From positions 1 through 64,000 of the forward strand of contig JAFVSI010000050.1 in the NCBI GenBank assembly GCA_017503865.1: a DNA stretch of 64,000 nt, in the 5' to 3' direction. Both the position numbers and the translations under genes were made by a program. The stretch is from Clostridia bacterium. GTDB lineage: Bacteria > Bacillota > Clostridia > Oscillospirales > CAG-272. The notes under the pieces are model-generated. The model ran no database searches. It worked only from the letters and a program-made list of their open reading frames with translations, and was not told the DNA's origin. Below, piece by piece: positions 53,128 to 61,843 of this stretch (its first letter is position 1; every line of letters begins with the position of its first letter).

Positions 53128-54766
53128 ATTTTTCTACGCTCATCCAACAACCTTCTGCACCAATTCCATCCTCGGGCGGTGTTAATACGCCTTTTTCAAT
53201 AAGGCATTCAACAACTGCATCGAGAACAGGTGCATTACCGAGAATATTCGCAAATCTCCATTCGGCAAGGAGATGATCAGGAAGGGATTTTTTGATAAGT
53301 TTTGCAACTCTTTCTGCAACGATTTCTGCATCAGTATCAAAATATCCGTCTCTCAAACCGTTACTGATCTTGAAAAGATCTTTCTCCATAAGAGTATAGT
53401 TATCAGTCAGTTTATTAACAAGAATTTTTGTGTATAACACATCTCCATCACGATACAGATATCCGCACTCAATAGCTTTAGCCGCGTGCTCCTTTTCTTT
53501 TTCTGAAAGAGTTGTAATATCGAGACCTTCAATAGCTCTCAGAGCAAGCTGAATTTGCGGATCGCGTGAAATATTATGACCGCATCTAAAATGAGCCTTG
53601 ACGCGTGTAATGTAAATGTTTCTAAGGTGTACCTTTGAAAATCCGCAAACGTTTTCCGCGTATTCTCCATCACAACCGCCACCGTAATACTTGCCGTTAT
53701 CAACGTATCCAAAGGAACTGTACGGACGCTCCACCTCAGCAACGTCAGAAAAATGCTTTTCTTTCAAAATGCGTTTAACGGTTTCGGAAAATGCTTTTGA
53801 AATCTCACAAATTTGCTGCCACAAAATAAGGTTCATATTCACTGTTTTATTTAAATACGGATATGCAAGATATTCTGTTTTATGCTTCTCGATGTATTCG
53901 TATATCGTATCACAAATCTTCGGCAACATTTCCATATAAATCTCATTTGCTTTTTCAAACACTTCCTTATCAAGCAAAACAATATTTATTGCATATTTGC
54001 CGTTATCCATACGGCGAAGTAAACCGTATTCGCCATTTTTGCCTTTGCGAAGAATTTCAAGTTCTTCCTCAACGTAAAGAGTGGGGACGTTCAATTCCTC
54101 TGCAATTTCAGACGCACTCATTGGCTTTTTGCGGCAAAGCCATACAATGTGACAAGAAAGACTCCTATAACATACGGTGCTGGGATCTCCCCAAGCGGGG
54201 CTTCCTGTTCCCCAAAACACAAAATTGATTTTATCAAGAGCTACGGGCTTATTATAAGTTTCTGCCATTTCTTCTACCTCACTTTTTATTTTTTGTCTTG
54301 CTGAAAAAAGTCGTTGACGGACACCTACTTCGCTTATTCCTTGCTTCTTTGCTATCTGTTTGGTGGAAAGACCTTCTATGTAAAAAGAGATCATTACTTC
54401 ACGATATGTTTTCGTTAAGAACGCCATTCTACGATACACAGACGTTAAAAGCTCAGTGGTATCATCCGAATACTCTTCATCTGCAAATTCAAGTAAAATT
54501 TTTTCAGAATCACCTTCACAAATCGTCTCAGCACGTTTTCTGCGGTTATTAGAAAAATCAGCGTAAACATTACGTGCAACTCTCCAAATAAACGGATAAA
54601 TATTTTCGATCTCTCCGTCACTATGTGCAGCTTTTACGAGAGCATAAACAATATCTGAGCAAAGCTCCTCTGCTTCGTAGCTATCATTTGTTCTTGCATA
54701 ACAAAAGCCAAATAGCTTGTCAAGCAAGTCATCATCAAAAAAATTCAGCAAGTCTCTTTTTTTCAT
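53126..54766 (-). CDS. ECF-like sigma factor with a long C-terminal extension
   Basis: A 546-residue protein. Sigma region 2 is visible at about residues 8-75 (NDSYEAEELCSDIVYALVKAA, FIWRVARNVYADF) and region 4 at about 110-160 (LSTKQIAKKQGISEVGVRQRLFSARQKIK). The remaining 380 residues include a putative winged helix (about 205-260, MSASEIAEELNVPTLYVEEELEIL) and a middle segment with GYVDNGKYYGGGCDGEYAENVCGF and HFRCGHNISRDP. Ordinary ECF factors end after region 4. The ATG at 54766 follows TTGGAG; the frame opens further at a GTG at 54799. No anti-sigma gene is adjacent, so the extension may be the sensor. Confidence 0.85.
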   Translation of the reverse strand: MKKRDLLNFFDDDLLDKLFGFCYARTNDSYEAEELCSDIVYALVKAAHSDGEIENIYPFIWRVARNVYADFSNNRRKRAETICEGDSEKILLEFADEEYSDDTTELLTSVYRRMAFLTKTYREVMISFYIEGLSTKQIAKKQGISEVGVRQRLFSARQKIKSEVEEMAETYNKPVALDKINFVFWGTGSPAWGDPSTVCYRSLSCHIVWLCRKKPMSASEIAEELNVPTLYVEEELEILRKGKNGEYGLLRRMDNGKYAINIVLLDKEVFEKANEIYMEMLPKICDTIYEYIEKHKTEYLAYPYLNKTVNMNLILWQQICEISKAFSETVKRILKEKHFSDVAEVERPYSSFGYVDNGKYYGGGCDGEYAENVCGFSKVHLRNIYITRVKAHFRCGHNISRDPQIQLALRAIEGLDITTLSEKEKEHAAKAIECGYLYRDGDVLYTKILVNKLTDNYTLMEKDLFKISNGLRDGYFDTDAEIVAERVAKLIKKSLPDHLLAEWRFANILGNAPVLDAVVECLIEKGVLTPPEDGIGAEGCWMSVEK

Positions 54767-54799
54767 TTGTTTCTCCAAGCGATTGATCAATGCTTTCAC

Positions 54800-55046
54800 T
54801 TATATAGTCAGTACGTTTTTGAAAAAGTTAGGTCGGATTTAGAATATTATATCATAAAATACATTATACTTTGCAGGGCAACAATGTAAAAAGGAGTACG
54901 AACAAAATACTCGTACTCCCTTTGTTGTAGGCAGAGGTTTCTTCTATACCGTTTGTTCTAGGCGGCAGCAAGCCACCGCCCTACGATATTTTGGCAGGAA
55001 AAACTGCTTTACGGAAACCAACTTAGGTGGCTGGTTTTTTATGAAA
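54800..55046. other. Intergenic region with a terminator and a palindromic repeat
   Basis: No gene is visible. It holds the minus-strand terminator at 54893-54919, a GC-rich imperfect palindrome at 54959-54984 (TAGGCGG...CCGCCCTA), a second AACCA...TGGTT hairpin near 55017-55037 ending in T6 on the plus strand, and an AT-rich upstream region of the large sigma gene without a clear consensus promoter. Confidence 0.6.
54893..54919 (-). terminator. Candidate terminator of the AI-2E/htpG/TSCPD operon
   Basis: GGAGTACGA and TCGTACTCC pair around a short loop; on the minus strand T5 follows. It lies about 130 bases after the TSCPD gene. Confidence 0.65.
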
Positions 55047-55298
55047 TTAACCTGCAATATACTTTTTGAGAGCTTTCGCAAGCTGGTCGGGGCAGGAAGT
55101 GGGCTTGAAACCGCATCTTATTCCTTCGAGGCGGCTGATGGCTTCCTCAACCTTCATTCCTCGTATAAGGCTTGCTACGCCCTGCGTGTTTCCCGCACAT
55201 CCGCCGGTGAATTTGACGTTTACAATGATTCCGTCCTCAACGTCGATGTCGATCGAGCGAGAGCAGACCGATTGAGTTTTATAAGTAATATGTTCCAT
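55047..55298 (-). CDS. TSCPD-domain protein (TIGR03905-like)
   Basis: An 83-residue protein that ends with the cysteine-containing CGFKPTSCPDQLAKAL, the TSCPD motif found at the C-terminus of B12-dependent ribonucleotide reductases and in stand-alone small proteins. It also has GGCAGNTQGVASLIRGM, typical of the small family. The function of the stand-alone form is not established; the Cys residues suggest metal or thiol chemistry. It is the last gene of the minus-strand run that starts with the AI-2E permeases. Confidence 0.85.
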   Translation of the reverse strand: MEHITYKTQSVCSRSIDIDVEDGIIVNVKFTGGCAGNTQGVASLIRGMKVEEAISRLEGIRCGFKPTSCPDQLAKALKKYIAG

Positions 55299-55316
55299 AG
55301 TTTACCTTCTTGATTT

Positions 55317-56183
55317 TTAAAGTGAGATGTAATATCCTATATTTTTATGCTGCGGATATTTGAAGTTCAAGTACAGCAAAAAGGGAAGTGCCGTTTTTTG
55401 AGAGCACTCAAAAATGTGATGGTAGCTGAATCTCGAATCATCATACGGAACGGATACCGTATCGATCCTGAAAAGCTTGAGACCGCACTTTTTTGAGGCT
55501 GAAAGTATGTCGCAAAGCTCGTCACCGTTGTCCGATATTATTGAGAATTCAAGATAGAAGGGCGTTTGATTTTCCGTGAAGGAGGCGGCAAGTACTTTTC
55601 GCGAGAGCAAGGCATATCTTGTGCTATGCTCGGAATTTCCCTCGTAAAGATCGCACACGGCAAAAATCTTCAGCTCGTATTTGTCGATAAGCGAGTAAAA
55701 CGAAAATAGCTTTACTCCGTTTGCGTTTTCAATTGGCAGAATGCAGAAATCGCCGACACCGTTGTAAACGTCCTCGCATATTTCGTCAAAGCTCGATTTA
55801 TAAGAAACCTTTGGATTCTTGAAGATGGAGCTGAAACGAACGAAAGCGGAGTCACTGTTGTTGTTCTTTACGTAAACGATCTTTGCTGACGAGGATGGAG
55901 AAAAAACATCGTAAGCGAGAGCATCTTTTAGAAGGGAGTGCAAAGAAAACTCGGATTTGCTCACAGCCTCGCAAAAAAGCTCAACTACGTCAGAGCTGTC
56001 GGCAAGTTTTGCGGCTGCGTCAAACAAAAGTGCCCGAAGGTCCTCTGAATTGTGGGCATCGCGAGCGACATAGCTTGAAAGAATATCACAGAAAAGCTTT
56101 CGTTCCTCAGCCACAAGCTTATGCCTCTCGTTTAATTCGGATACGTTATCGTAAAGAGTATTTACATCTTTGTCGTTTGGCAT
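55317..56183 (-). CDS. Degenerate P-protein-like (prephenate dehydratase/ACT) protein
   Basis: A 288-residue protein. A helical N-terminal part (1-95) is placed where chorismate mutase lies in bifunctional PheA. The middle segment FDEICEDVYNGVGDFCILPIENANG (about 130-155), then LKIFAVCDL and STRYALLSRK, matches the prephenate dehydratase core including the TR motif. The end (about 205-270, FSIISDNGDELCDILSASKKCGLKLFRI) resembles an ACT domain. The GxxGxYS substrate loop of active enzymes is missing and the ACT Gly-Ala-Leu motif is altered, so a non-enzymatic role is likely. Its ATG is 1 base after the htpG stop, without a ribosome binding site, indicating translational coupling. Confidence 0.65.
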   Translation of the reverse strand: MPNDKDVNTLYDNVSELNERHKLVAEERKLFCDILSSYVARDAHNSEDLRALLFDAAAKLADSSDVVELFCEAVSKSEFSLHSLLKDALAYDVFSPSSSAKIVYVKNNNSDSAFVRFSSIFKNPKVSYKSSFDEICEDVYNGVGDFCILPIENANGVKLFSFYSLIDKYELKIFAVCDLYEGNSEHSTRYALLSRKVLAASFTENQTPFYLEFSIISDNGDELCDILSASKKCGLKLFRIDTVSVPYDDSRFSYHHIFECSQKTALPFLLYLNFKYPQHKNIGYYISL

Positions 56184-56184
56184 A

Positions 56185-58032
56185 TCAATAATTCATAAGT
56201 ATAACAAAGCTGTCTGCCATAAACTCGTTCATTTCCTCTGCGGAGAGCTTTTTCTGCGACATCAGTGATACCTTGTAGATGTAAGACGCCATTTTTTCAG
56301 CCTTTTCAGGCTCGCTTTCGAGAGCGTCTGTAAGCTTAGCGATAAGAGGAGACGAGGTATTTATAACAAGTGTGGATTCAAGCGGGAAGGAAAAATCCTT
56401 CGAGTCGGCTCTATAAAGTTTCATCATTTCTTCCATTCTTCTCGACTGCTCAGAAATATTGAGAAGAGTGGGTACACCCGTATTCTTGAGGGCATCGAAT
56501 TTGACCTCAAGTTTTTCGTCCTTGCTTACCTTGATGAAAAGCTCCTTCAGTTTTTCGTTCTCGGTAGTATTTCCGGCTGCCTTAAGAACGTCTGCCACCT
56601 CGGAGTCAACACGAACGAATTTAACGCCTTCCATATACTGCTCAAGAAGGGTAGCAAACTGCGTGTCGATAGGTTTTTCAAGGAGAGCCACCTTTATTCC
56701 TTCTCCCTCAAACATAGCGATATACTGTGCTTGAAGTGCCGCATCGGTCGCATAATAAACGGTGTTTTCGTGCTTTTCCTTTGCAGCTTCGAGATATTCC
56801 TCATAGGTCACCTTCGTAGAGTCGGTAAGAGGCAAAAGAAGCGAGGATTTTACTCTGTCATAGAATTTTTTATCCCTCATACACGCGTATTCTATAAACG
56901 AGGAAATATCGTCCCAAAGAGAATAATATCTTTCGTTTTCGTTAAGTCTTAGGGAATTGAGCTTGTCCGCAACTTTTTTAACGATATGTGCACTTACTTT
57001 TGTGACGTAGGTGTTCTTCTGGAGATAGCTTCTTGAAACGTTTAGAGGAAGCTCAGGACAGTCGATAACGCCCTTAAGCATAAACAAATACTCGGGAATT
57101 ACTTCCTTTATATTGTCGGCAACGAATACCTGATTGTAATAGAGCTTGATCTGCCCCTCGATCATTTCGTAATCGCCCGCAAGCTTCGGGAAATAAAGGA
57201 TTCCTTTAAAATTGAGGGGGTAGTCGGCGTTGATGTGAACGTTGAAAAGAGGCTCCTTGTAATCGGCAAAGACCTTTGAATAGAAGGACTTGTACTCCTC
57301 ATCGGTGCACTCAGAGGGAGCTTTTTGCCAAAGAGGAGAAACGTCGTTTATCGGCTTTTCCTCTGCATTCTCATTCTCGTTTTCAACTCCGTCGCAGTAG
57401 TATATCTCAACGGGGATAAACGAGCAGTATTTTTCAAGAATAGCACGTATTTTTGAAGAAGAAAGGTATTCCTTTTCGTCTTCTGATATGTGCATTATTA
57501 TTTTTGTTCCGTGCTCGGTTTTTGACGAAGGGGAGATAGTGTACTCGCCCTCGTCATCGCATTCCCAATGAACAGCAGGTGCATCGGTATAAGATTTCGT
57601 CTCAATTTCAACCTTTTCGCTGACCATAAGCGAAGAGTAAAAACCAAGACCGAAATGACCGATTATGCCGTTCTTAGCACCGTCGGTCTCATTTTCGTAT
57701 TTCTGAATGAAATCCACAGCTCCAGAAAAAGCAATGTTACAAATATACTTGACAAGCTCTTCCTCAGACATACCGATACCATTGTCCTCAACTGTAAGTG
57801 TCTTTGCATCTGAGTCAAGGGTTACGGTTATTCTGTATGCCTCGTCGGCAGAGGAGCGAATTCCAAGAGAGTCAAGTCTCTTGAGCTTGGTTATAGCGTC
57901 TGCGGCATTTGAAACTATCTCTCGGAGAAATATATCCTTCTCGGAATAGAGCCATTTCTTGATAATGGGGAATATATGCTCGGTATCAACGGCAATTCCG
58001 CCTTTTTTTGCATTTGTGTTAGGGGTATCCAT
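56185..58032 (-). CDS. htpG: HSP90-family chaperone HtpG
   Basis: A 615-residue chaperone. The N-terminal GHKL ATPase domain has EIVSNAADAITKLKRL (about residues 38-53), VEDNGIGMSEEEL, and the GHFGLGFYSSLMVS lid motif. The middle domain (about 230-480) has NVSRSYLQ. The C-terminal dimerisation domain ends at an ordinary length for HtpG, with no MEEVD tail. Its ATG overlaps the stop of the upstream permease by one base, and it drives coupled translation of the following gene. Confidence 0.95.
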   Translation of the reverse strand: MDTPNTNAKKGGIAVDTEHIFPIIKKWLYSEKDIFLREIVSNAADAITKLKRLDSLGIRSSADEAYRITVTLDSDAKTLTVEDNGIGMSEEELVKYICNIAFSGAVDFIQKYENETDGAKNGIIGHFGLGFYSSLMVSEKVEIETKSYTDAPAVHWECDDEGEYTISPSSKTEHGTKIIMHISEDEKEYLSSSKIRAILEKYCSFIPVEIYYCDGVENENENAEEKPINDVSPLWQKAPSECTDEEYKSFYSKVFADYKEPLFNVHINADYPLNFKGILYFPKLAGDYEMIEGQIKLYYNQVFVADNIKEVIPEYLFMLKGVIDCPELPLNVSRSYLQKNTYVTKVSAHIVKKVADKLNSLRLNENERYYSLWDDISSFIEYACMRDKKFYDRVKSSLLLPLTDSTKVTYEEYLEAAKEKHENTVYYATDAALQAQYIAMFEGEGIKVALLEKPIDTQFATLLEQYMEGVKFVRVDSEVADVLKAAGNTTENEKLKELFIKVSKDEKLEVKFDALKNTGVPTLLNISEQSRRMEEMMKLYRADSKDFSFPLESTLVINTSSPLIAKLTDALESEPEKAEKMASYIYKVSLMSQKKLSAEEMNEFMADSFVILMNY

Positions 58033-59333
58033 TATTTATCTTCCTTTTCGGGTTGTTTTTTGAAAATCTTTTTTATAAGCTTTTTAATTGCGGTTTTAAG
58101 TCTGTCAAAGAGAGTTACGTGTGCCACGTCTGTGTCGACCATAGAATTCTTCGGATAATAAGAAGAAGTTTCAACGGGAAGCTCCTTGGTGGCAAGCTTT
58201 TCTTCAATTATCTCCTTGATAAGAGCGATAATGACCGCAAATACGGGTACACCGATAAACATACCGATAAAGCCGAAGCAGGAGCCCATAACGATAATTG
58301 CAATAATTACCGCAAGGGAGCTTATGCCCGTGGAGTTACCGAGAATTCTCGGTGCTATGATATTACCGTCAATCTGTTGCACAAGCAGAATTATAATAAT
58401 GAAAACGATGACCTTTGAGGGCTCGGTAAGAAATATAATGACAGCCGAGGGAATTGCACCGAGGAAAGGACCGAAGATAGGTATAACGTTTGTTACAGCA
58501 ACCAAAACGGCAACAAGACTTGCACTCGGTACACCAAATATAATAAGAGCAATGAAGGTAATAATTCCAACGATAACGGCATCAATAATAACACCCGTAA
58601 AATAACCGCCGAAGGTGGAATGTGTAAAGCTGAAGAGGTGATAAGTCTTGTCATATTTTTCTTCAGACAAAACCGCCTTTGCGAGTTTTTTAGCCTGAGC
58701 GGCAAGTCTTTCCTTGGTAAACAAGGCATAGAACGAAATAAAGAGACCGAGAAGAATGTTTCTGGGAATTATAAGGAAGCTTTCAATGTTATCTGCGAGA
58801 TAGCGAACGATATCTTCAAGTACAGTTCTTCCCGATGAAAACTTATCGTTTATAAAATTGAGTATTACAGTTGCGTCAATTCTATCTGAGATGAGATCTG
58901 AGTCCTTGAGTTTATTGAGTATAGCGTTTACGTAGTCTATAAAGGCATACTTGTAGTCATCGAATTTTGAGACACCGTCGGGTGTTGGCGGAGTAATAAA
59001 CTCGGAAATACTTTTTGAAAGCTGAGGAATTACAATAAATCCAATACCTATCAAAAAGAGAGCCAACGCTACGTAAGTAAAAAATATACCTACACAACGC
59101 AGTACACGCTTATTCTTAATAAAACGAAAGACCTTCTTTTCAAAGAAGTTTAAGATAGGATTTAGAAGATACGCCATCGTAAAACCAACGATGAGAGGGC
59201 TCAGAACGTTGATAACAGAGCTGATGATGCCCGAGATCTTGTCATATTGACCGATGAGAATCACTGCAAGAAGAAGGGAACAATATATGATCACGGCAAG
59301 GCGAAACTTAGTTTTGTTATTTATATTAAGCAT
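58032..59333 (-). CDS. AI-2E/PerM-family permease, second copy
   Basis: A 433-residue protein with about eight membrane helices: two near residues 15-60, one near 65-90 and the rest from about 195 to 380, including the family signature LLVQQIDGNIIAPRILGNSTGISSL. Such proteins were named for autoinducer-2 export, but many act as ion/proton antiporters or unknown exporters. The ATG at 59333 follows AAAGGAG; the frame is open to 59375, overlapping the upstream gene. It is paralogous to the gene before it. Confidence 0.87.
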   Translation of the reverse strand: MLNINNKTKFRLAVIIYCSLLLAVILIGQYDKISGIISSVINVLSPLIVGFTMAYLLNPILNFFEKKVFRFIKNKRVLRCVGIFFTYVALALFLIGIGFIVIPQLSKSISEFITPPTPDGVSKFDDYKYAFIDYVNAILNKLKDSDLISDRIDATVILNFINDKFSSGRTVLEDIVRYLADNIESFLIIPRNILLGLFISFYALFTKERLAAQAKKLAKAVLSEEKYDKTYHLFSFTHSTFGGYFTGVIIDAVIVGIITFIALIIFGVPSASLVAVLVAVTNVIPIFGPFLGAIPSAVIIFLTEPSKVIVFIIIILLVQQIDGNIIAPRILGNSTGISSLAVIIAIIVMGSCFGFIGMFIGVPVFAVIIALIKEIIEEKLATKELPVETSSYYPKNSMVDTDVAHVTLFDRLKTAIKKLIKKIFKKQPEKEDK

Positions 59334-59346
59334 TTCAGTTTCTCCT

Positions 59347-60711
59347 TTACTTGTTTTCTTCGGTGTTTTCTTCAATGTTTGAGTCGTCTGATGTTACTTC
59401 ATCATCGTAATTGGTATCTTCCTCTGTGATATCGTCTTTTTTGAGGTCGTGAGAAATAGCAACGTTGAGTCGCTTTGATATCTTTTTAAACACGGGATCG
59501 AGTAAAAGCTTTGTGAGCGGTTTATACTCCTCGTTCTCAGAAGAATAATCGTGGTCTGTGTAATAATTTGAAGTATTTACGGGCAAATTCTTTTTCGCAA
59601 GCTTATTGTCAAGATAATCCTTGAATATAGCGATTATAATTGCAAATATCGGAACACCGATTATCATTCCTATTATACCAAAGCAGGAACCCATAATTAT
59701 AACTGCGGCTATAACGCCAAGAGAGCTGATTCCTGCAGACGAGCCGAGAATTTTAGGTGCTATGACATTAGACTCTATTTGCTGGATCACTATCATTATA
59801 AGAAGGAAAAGCAAGAGCTTTGAGGGGGCTGCGATAAGCACGATAAACGCAGAGAGAACGATAGCGATTATTATGCCGAAGAAGTGTATAATATTGAGAA
59901 CACCGACGATCATAGCAATAAAGGTTGCGTGAGGAATGCCGAAGACCGACAAAAGAGCAAGAGTAATGATAAAAACTATCGTCGAATCGAAAAGCTTGCC
60001 GATAAAAAATCTTCCAAAGGTAGAGCTTGCGATCCTTACATATTTCATACAGTTGTTGAATACCTTTGCCGTCATAAAAGCTCTTGCGGCTTTGGTAGTA
60101 ACAGCATAGAGGCGTTCCTTTGAGCTAAGAATGTAAATCGAGATAAAGAGACCGAGAAGAATATTTTTAGCGGCGGTAAATATAGCCGATCCGTAAGAAA
60201 GTACAGACTCAAGAACGGTCTGAAAAATGTCTCCCGATTCGTTGATGATTCCACTCACGAATGCGGTGACATCATTGACGTTGATGTTTTCAAAGTTAAT
60301 AGAGAGCTTTGAAATAAGAGCGTTTAACGAAGCTGTTGTTTTTTCAATATAGACGTCATAGTTTTTGCCGAGGTCAAGGATGCTTTGCATAAGCTGAGGG
60401 ACAGCGACACCGACAATAAGGGTGATGACTACCAAAGCATATACGTATGTGAGGATAAGAGACAAAACTCTTATCAGATGTTTACTTTTTATTCTCTTGA
60501 ATACGATAAACTCAAGAAATTTGAGAATAGGGTTAAGAGAATACGCAATAGCACCGCCTATCACAATAGGTGCGATAATTGAGGTGATAAGCGATAAAAA
60601 GTTTGATATAGGAGTAATATTTATCATTAAAATAACGATAAAAAGGGTTATTGCAAACCCGATCAAAATATAGGATAAACCTTTTTTCTCGTTGTTATCG
60701 TTGTTAATCAT
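59347..60711 (-). CDS. AI-2E/PerM-family permease, first copy
   Basis: A 454-residue paralog of the next gene, with the same helix plan and signature IQQIESNVIAPKILGSSAGISSL. Both end in charged tails (here an acidic one, DDEVTSDDSNIEENTEENK). Tandem paralogs suggest either a heteromeric complex or separate substrates. It heads the minus-strand operon through htpG to the TSCPD gene. Confidence 0.87.
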   Translation of the reverse strand: MINNDNNEKKGLSYILIGFAITLFIVILMINITPISNFLSLITSIIAPIVIGGAIAYSLNPILKFLEFIVFKRIKSKHLIRVLSLILTYVYALVVITLIVGVAVPQLMQSILDLGKNYDVYIEKTTASLNALISKLSINFENINVNDVTAFVSGIINESGDIFQTVLESVLSYGSAIFTAAKNILLGLFISIYILSSKERLYAVTTKAARAFMTAKVFNNCMKYVRIASSTFGRFFIGKLFDSTIVFIITLALLSVFGIPHATFIAMIVGVLNIIHFFGIIIAIVLSAFIVLIAAPSKLLLFLLIMIVIQQIESNVIAPKILGSSAGISSLGVIAAVIIMGSCFGIIGMIIGVPIFAIIIAIFKDYLDNKLAKKNLPVNTSNYYTDHDYSSENEEYKPLTKLLLDPVFKKISKRLNVAISHDLKKDDITEEDTNYDDEVTSDDSNIEENTEENK

Positions 60712-60764
60712 ACATACCTCTCATAAAAGTAATGGGGCGAATTAAACATAGTTATACATAGTAT

Positions 60765-60793
60765 AGTTTATATTTTTTTTTGCTATGTGTCAA
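60765..60793 (-). promoter_or_regulatory. Possible sigma-A promoter for the AI-2E/htpG operon
   Basis: Consensus TTGACA with TAAACT 17 bases downstream on the minus strand; the spacer contains an A9 tract. Confidence 0.5.
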
Positions 60794-60853
60794 GAGAAAT
60801 CGATAATTATTTACACATTGTGCAAATATTGATTGCTTTTTTTAGCCGATTAC

Positions 60854-60882
60854 TTGAAAAAAGTTTGAAAATATGATATTCT
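60854..60882 (+). promoter_or_regulatory. Sigma-A promoter for ispE
   Basis: TTGAAA and TATTCT with 17-base spacing, 30 bases before the start. Confidence 0.65.
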
Positions 60883-60911
60883 AAGATATCAAATTATGTA
60901 AAGGAATAATG

Positions 60912-61802
60912 ATGTATCAAATAGAAAAGAAAGCTTATGCAAAGATAAATCTACATCTTGACGTGCTGTCAAGGTATCCTGACGGTTATCACGAGGTGTT
61001 TACCGTTATGCAGTCTTTATCTCTTTGCGATGATCTGAAAATAACACTTGACGACACTTTTGACGGAATAAAAGTCGTTTGCGACGAGGCAGATGTGCCG
61101 ACCGATGATAAAAATATTGTGTGCCGTGCCGCGAAAATCTTTTTTGACGAACTTGGCAGAGATATAGACAAGGGCATTAAAATCGAAATAAAAAAGAGAA
61201 TACCCGTCTCGGCAGGGCTTGGTGGCGGAAGTGCTGATGCGGCAGCTGTCCTTTGTGCTCTTAACGAGCTTTTCGGTATGCCTATATCAATAAACAGGAT
61301 TCTTGAAATAGGCGGAGCTATAGGAGCTGACGTTCCTTTTTGCATGACGGGCGGATGCGTATTTGCGAATGGAAAGGGCGACGTTTTACACGAGCTTAAG
61401 CCTATGCCCGATTGCTTTGTTGTCGTAGCTCGTGGCGGAGAGGGCATTTCAACACCCTTAGCATATGCCTCACTTGATAAAAAATACAATGACTTTCTCC
61501 CCGACAGCTATATTCCTCAAAACGCAGCAACACTTTTAACAGCGATTGCTGATAACGATTTGAAGGGAATATGTAAAAATCTTTACAACGTATTTGAGGA
61601 CGCTATCTTTCCTGACCGTCCCATAGCGAAGGCTATAAAGGAAAGTCTTGTCGAGAACGGTGCATACGGGGCACTTATGAGCGGAAGCGGAACGGCTGTT
61701 TTCGCGATTTTTGAGAGTCTTGATTTGGCAGAAAATGCGGCAGAAAAAATCAAAGAGCTTGGATATTTTGCAACTGTTGCTGAACCTACAAATAAAATCT
61801 AA
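60912..61802 (+). CDS. ispE: 4-diphosphocytidyl-2-C-methyl-D-erythritol kinase
   Basis: A 296-residue GHMP kinase of the non-mevalonate isoprenoid pathway. It begins with AYAKINLHLDVL, contains DGYHEV and MQSL, and the ATP-binding PVSAGLGGGSADAAAVL (about residues 97-113), then GADVPFC and the C-terminal LMSGSGTAVFAIF. Two adjacent ATG codons open the frame; the second, at 60912, is better spaced from AAGGA. This implies isoprenoid synthesis by the DXP/MEP route. Confidence 0.95.
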   Translation: MYQIEKKAYAKINLHLDVLSRYPDGYHEVFTVMQSLSLCDDLKITLDDTFDGIKVVCDEADVPTDDKNIVCRAAKIFFDELGRDIDKGIKIEIKKRIPVSAGLGGGSADAAAVLCALNELFGMPISINRILEIGGAIGADVPFCMTGGCVFANGKGDVLHELKPMPDCFVVVARGGEGISTPLAYASLDKKYNDFLPDSYIPQNAATLLTAIADNDLKGICKNLYNVFEDAIFPDRPIAKAIKESLVENGAYGALMSGSGTAVFAIFESLDLAENAAEKIKELGYFATVAEPTNKI

Positions 61803-61807
61803 AACAT

Positions 61808-61840
61808 AAAGACCGATTGAAGTTTTTTCAATCGGTCTTT
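61808..61840. terminator. Bidirectional terminator between ispE and the ABC exporter
   Basis: AAAGACCGATTGAA with its 14-base complement around a short T-rich loop, ending before the minus-strand stop codon. Confidence 0.92.
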
Positions 61841-61843
61841 TGT

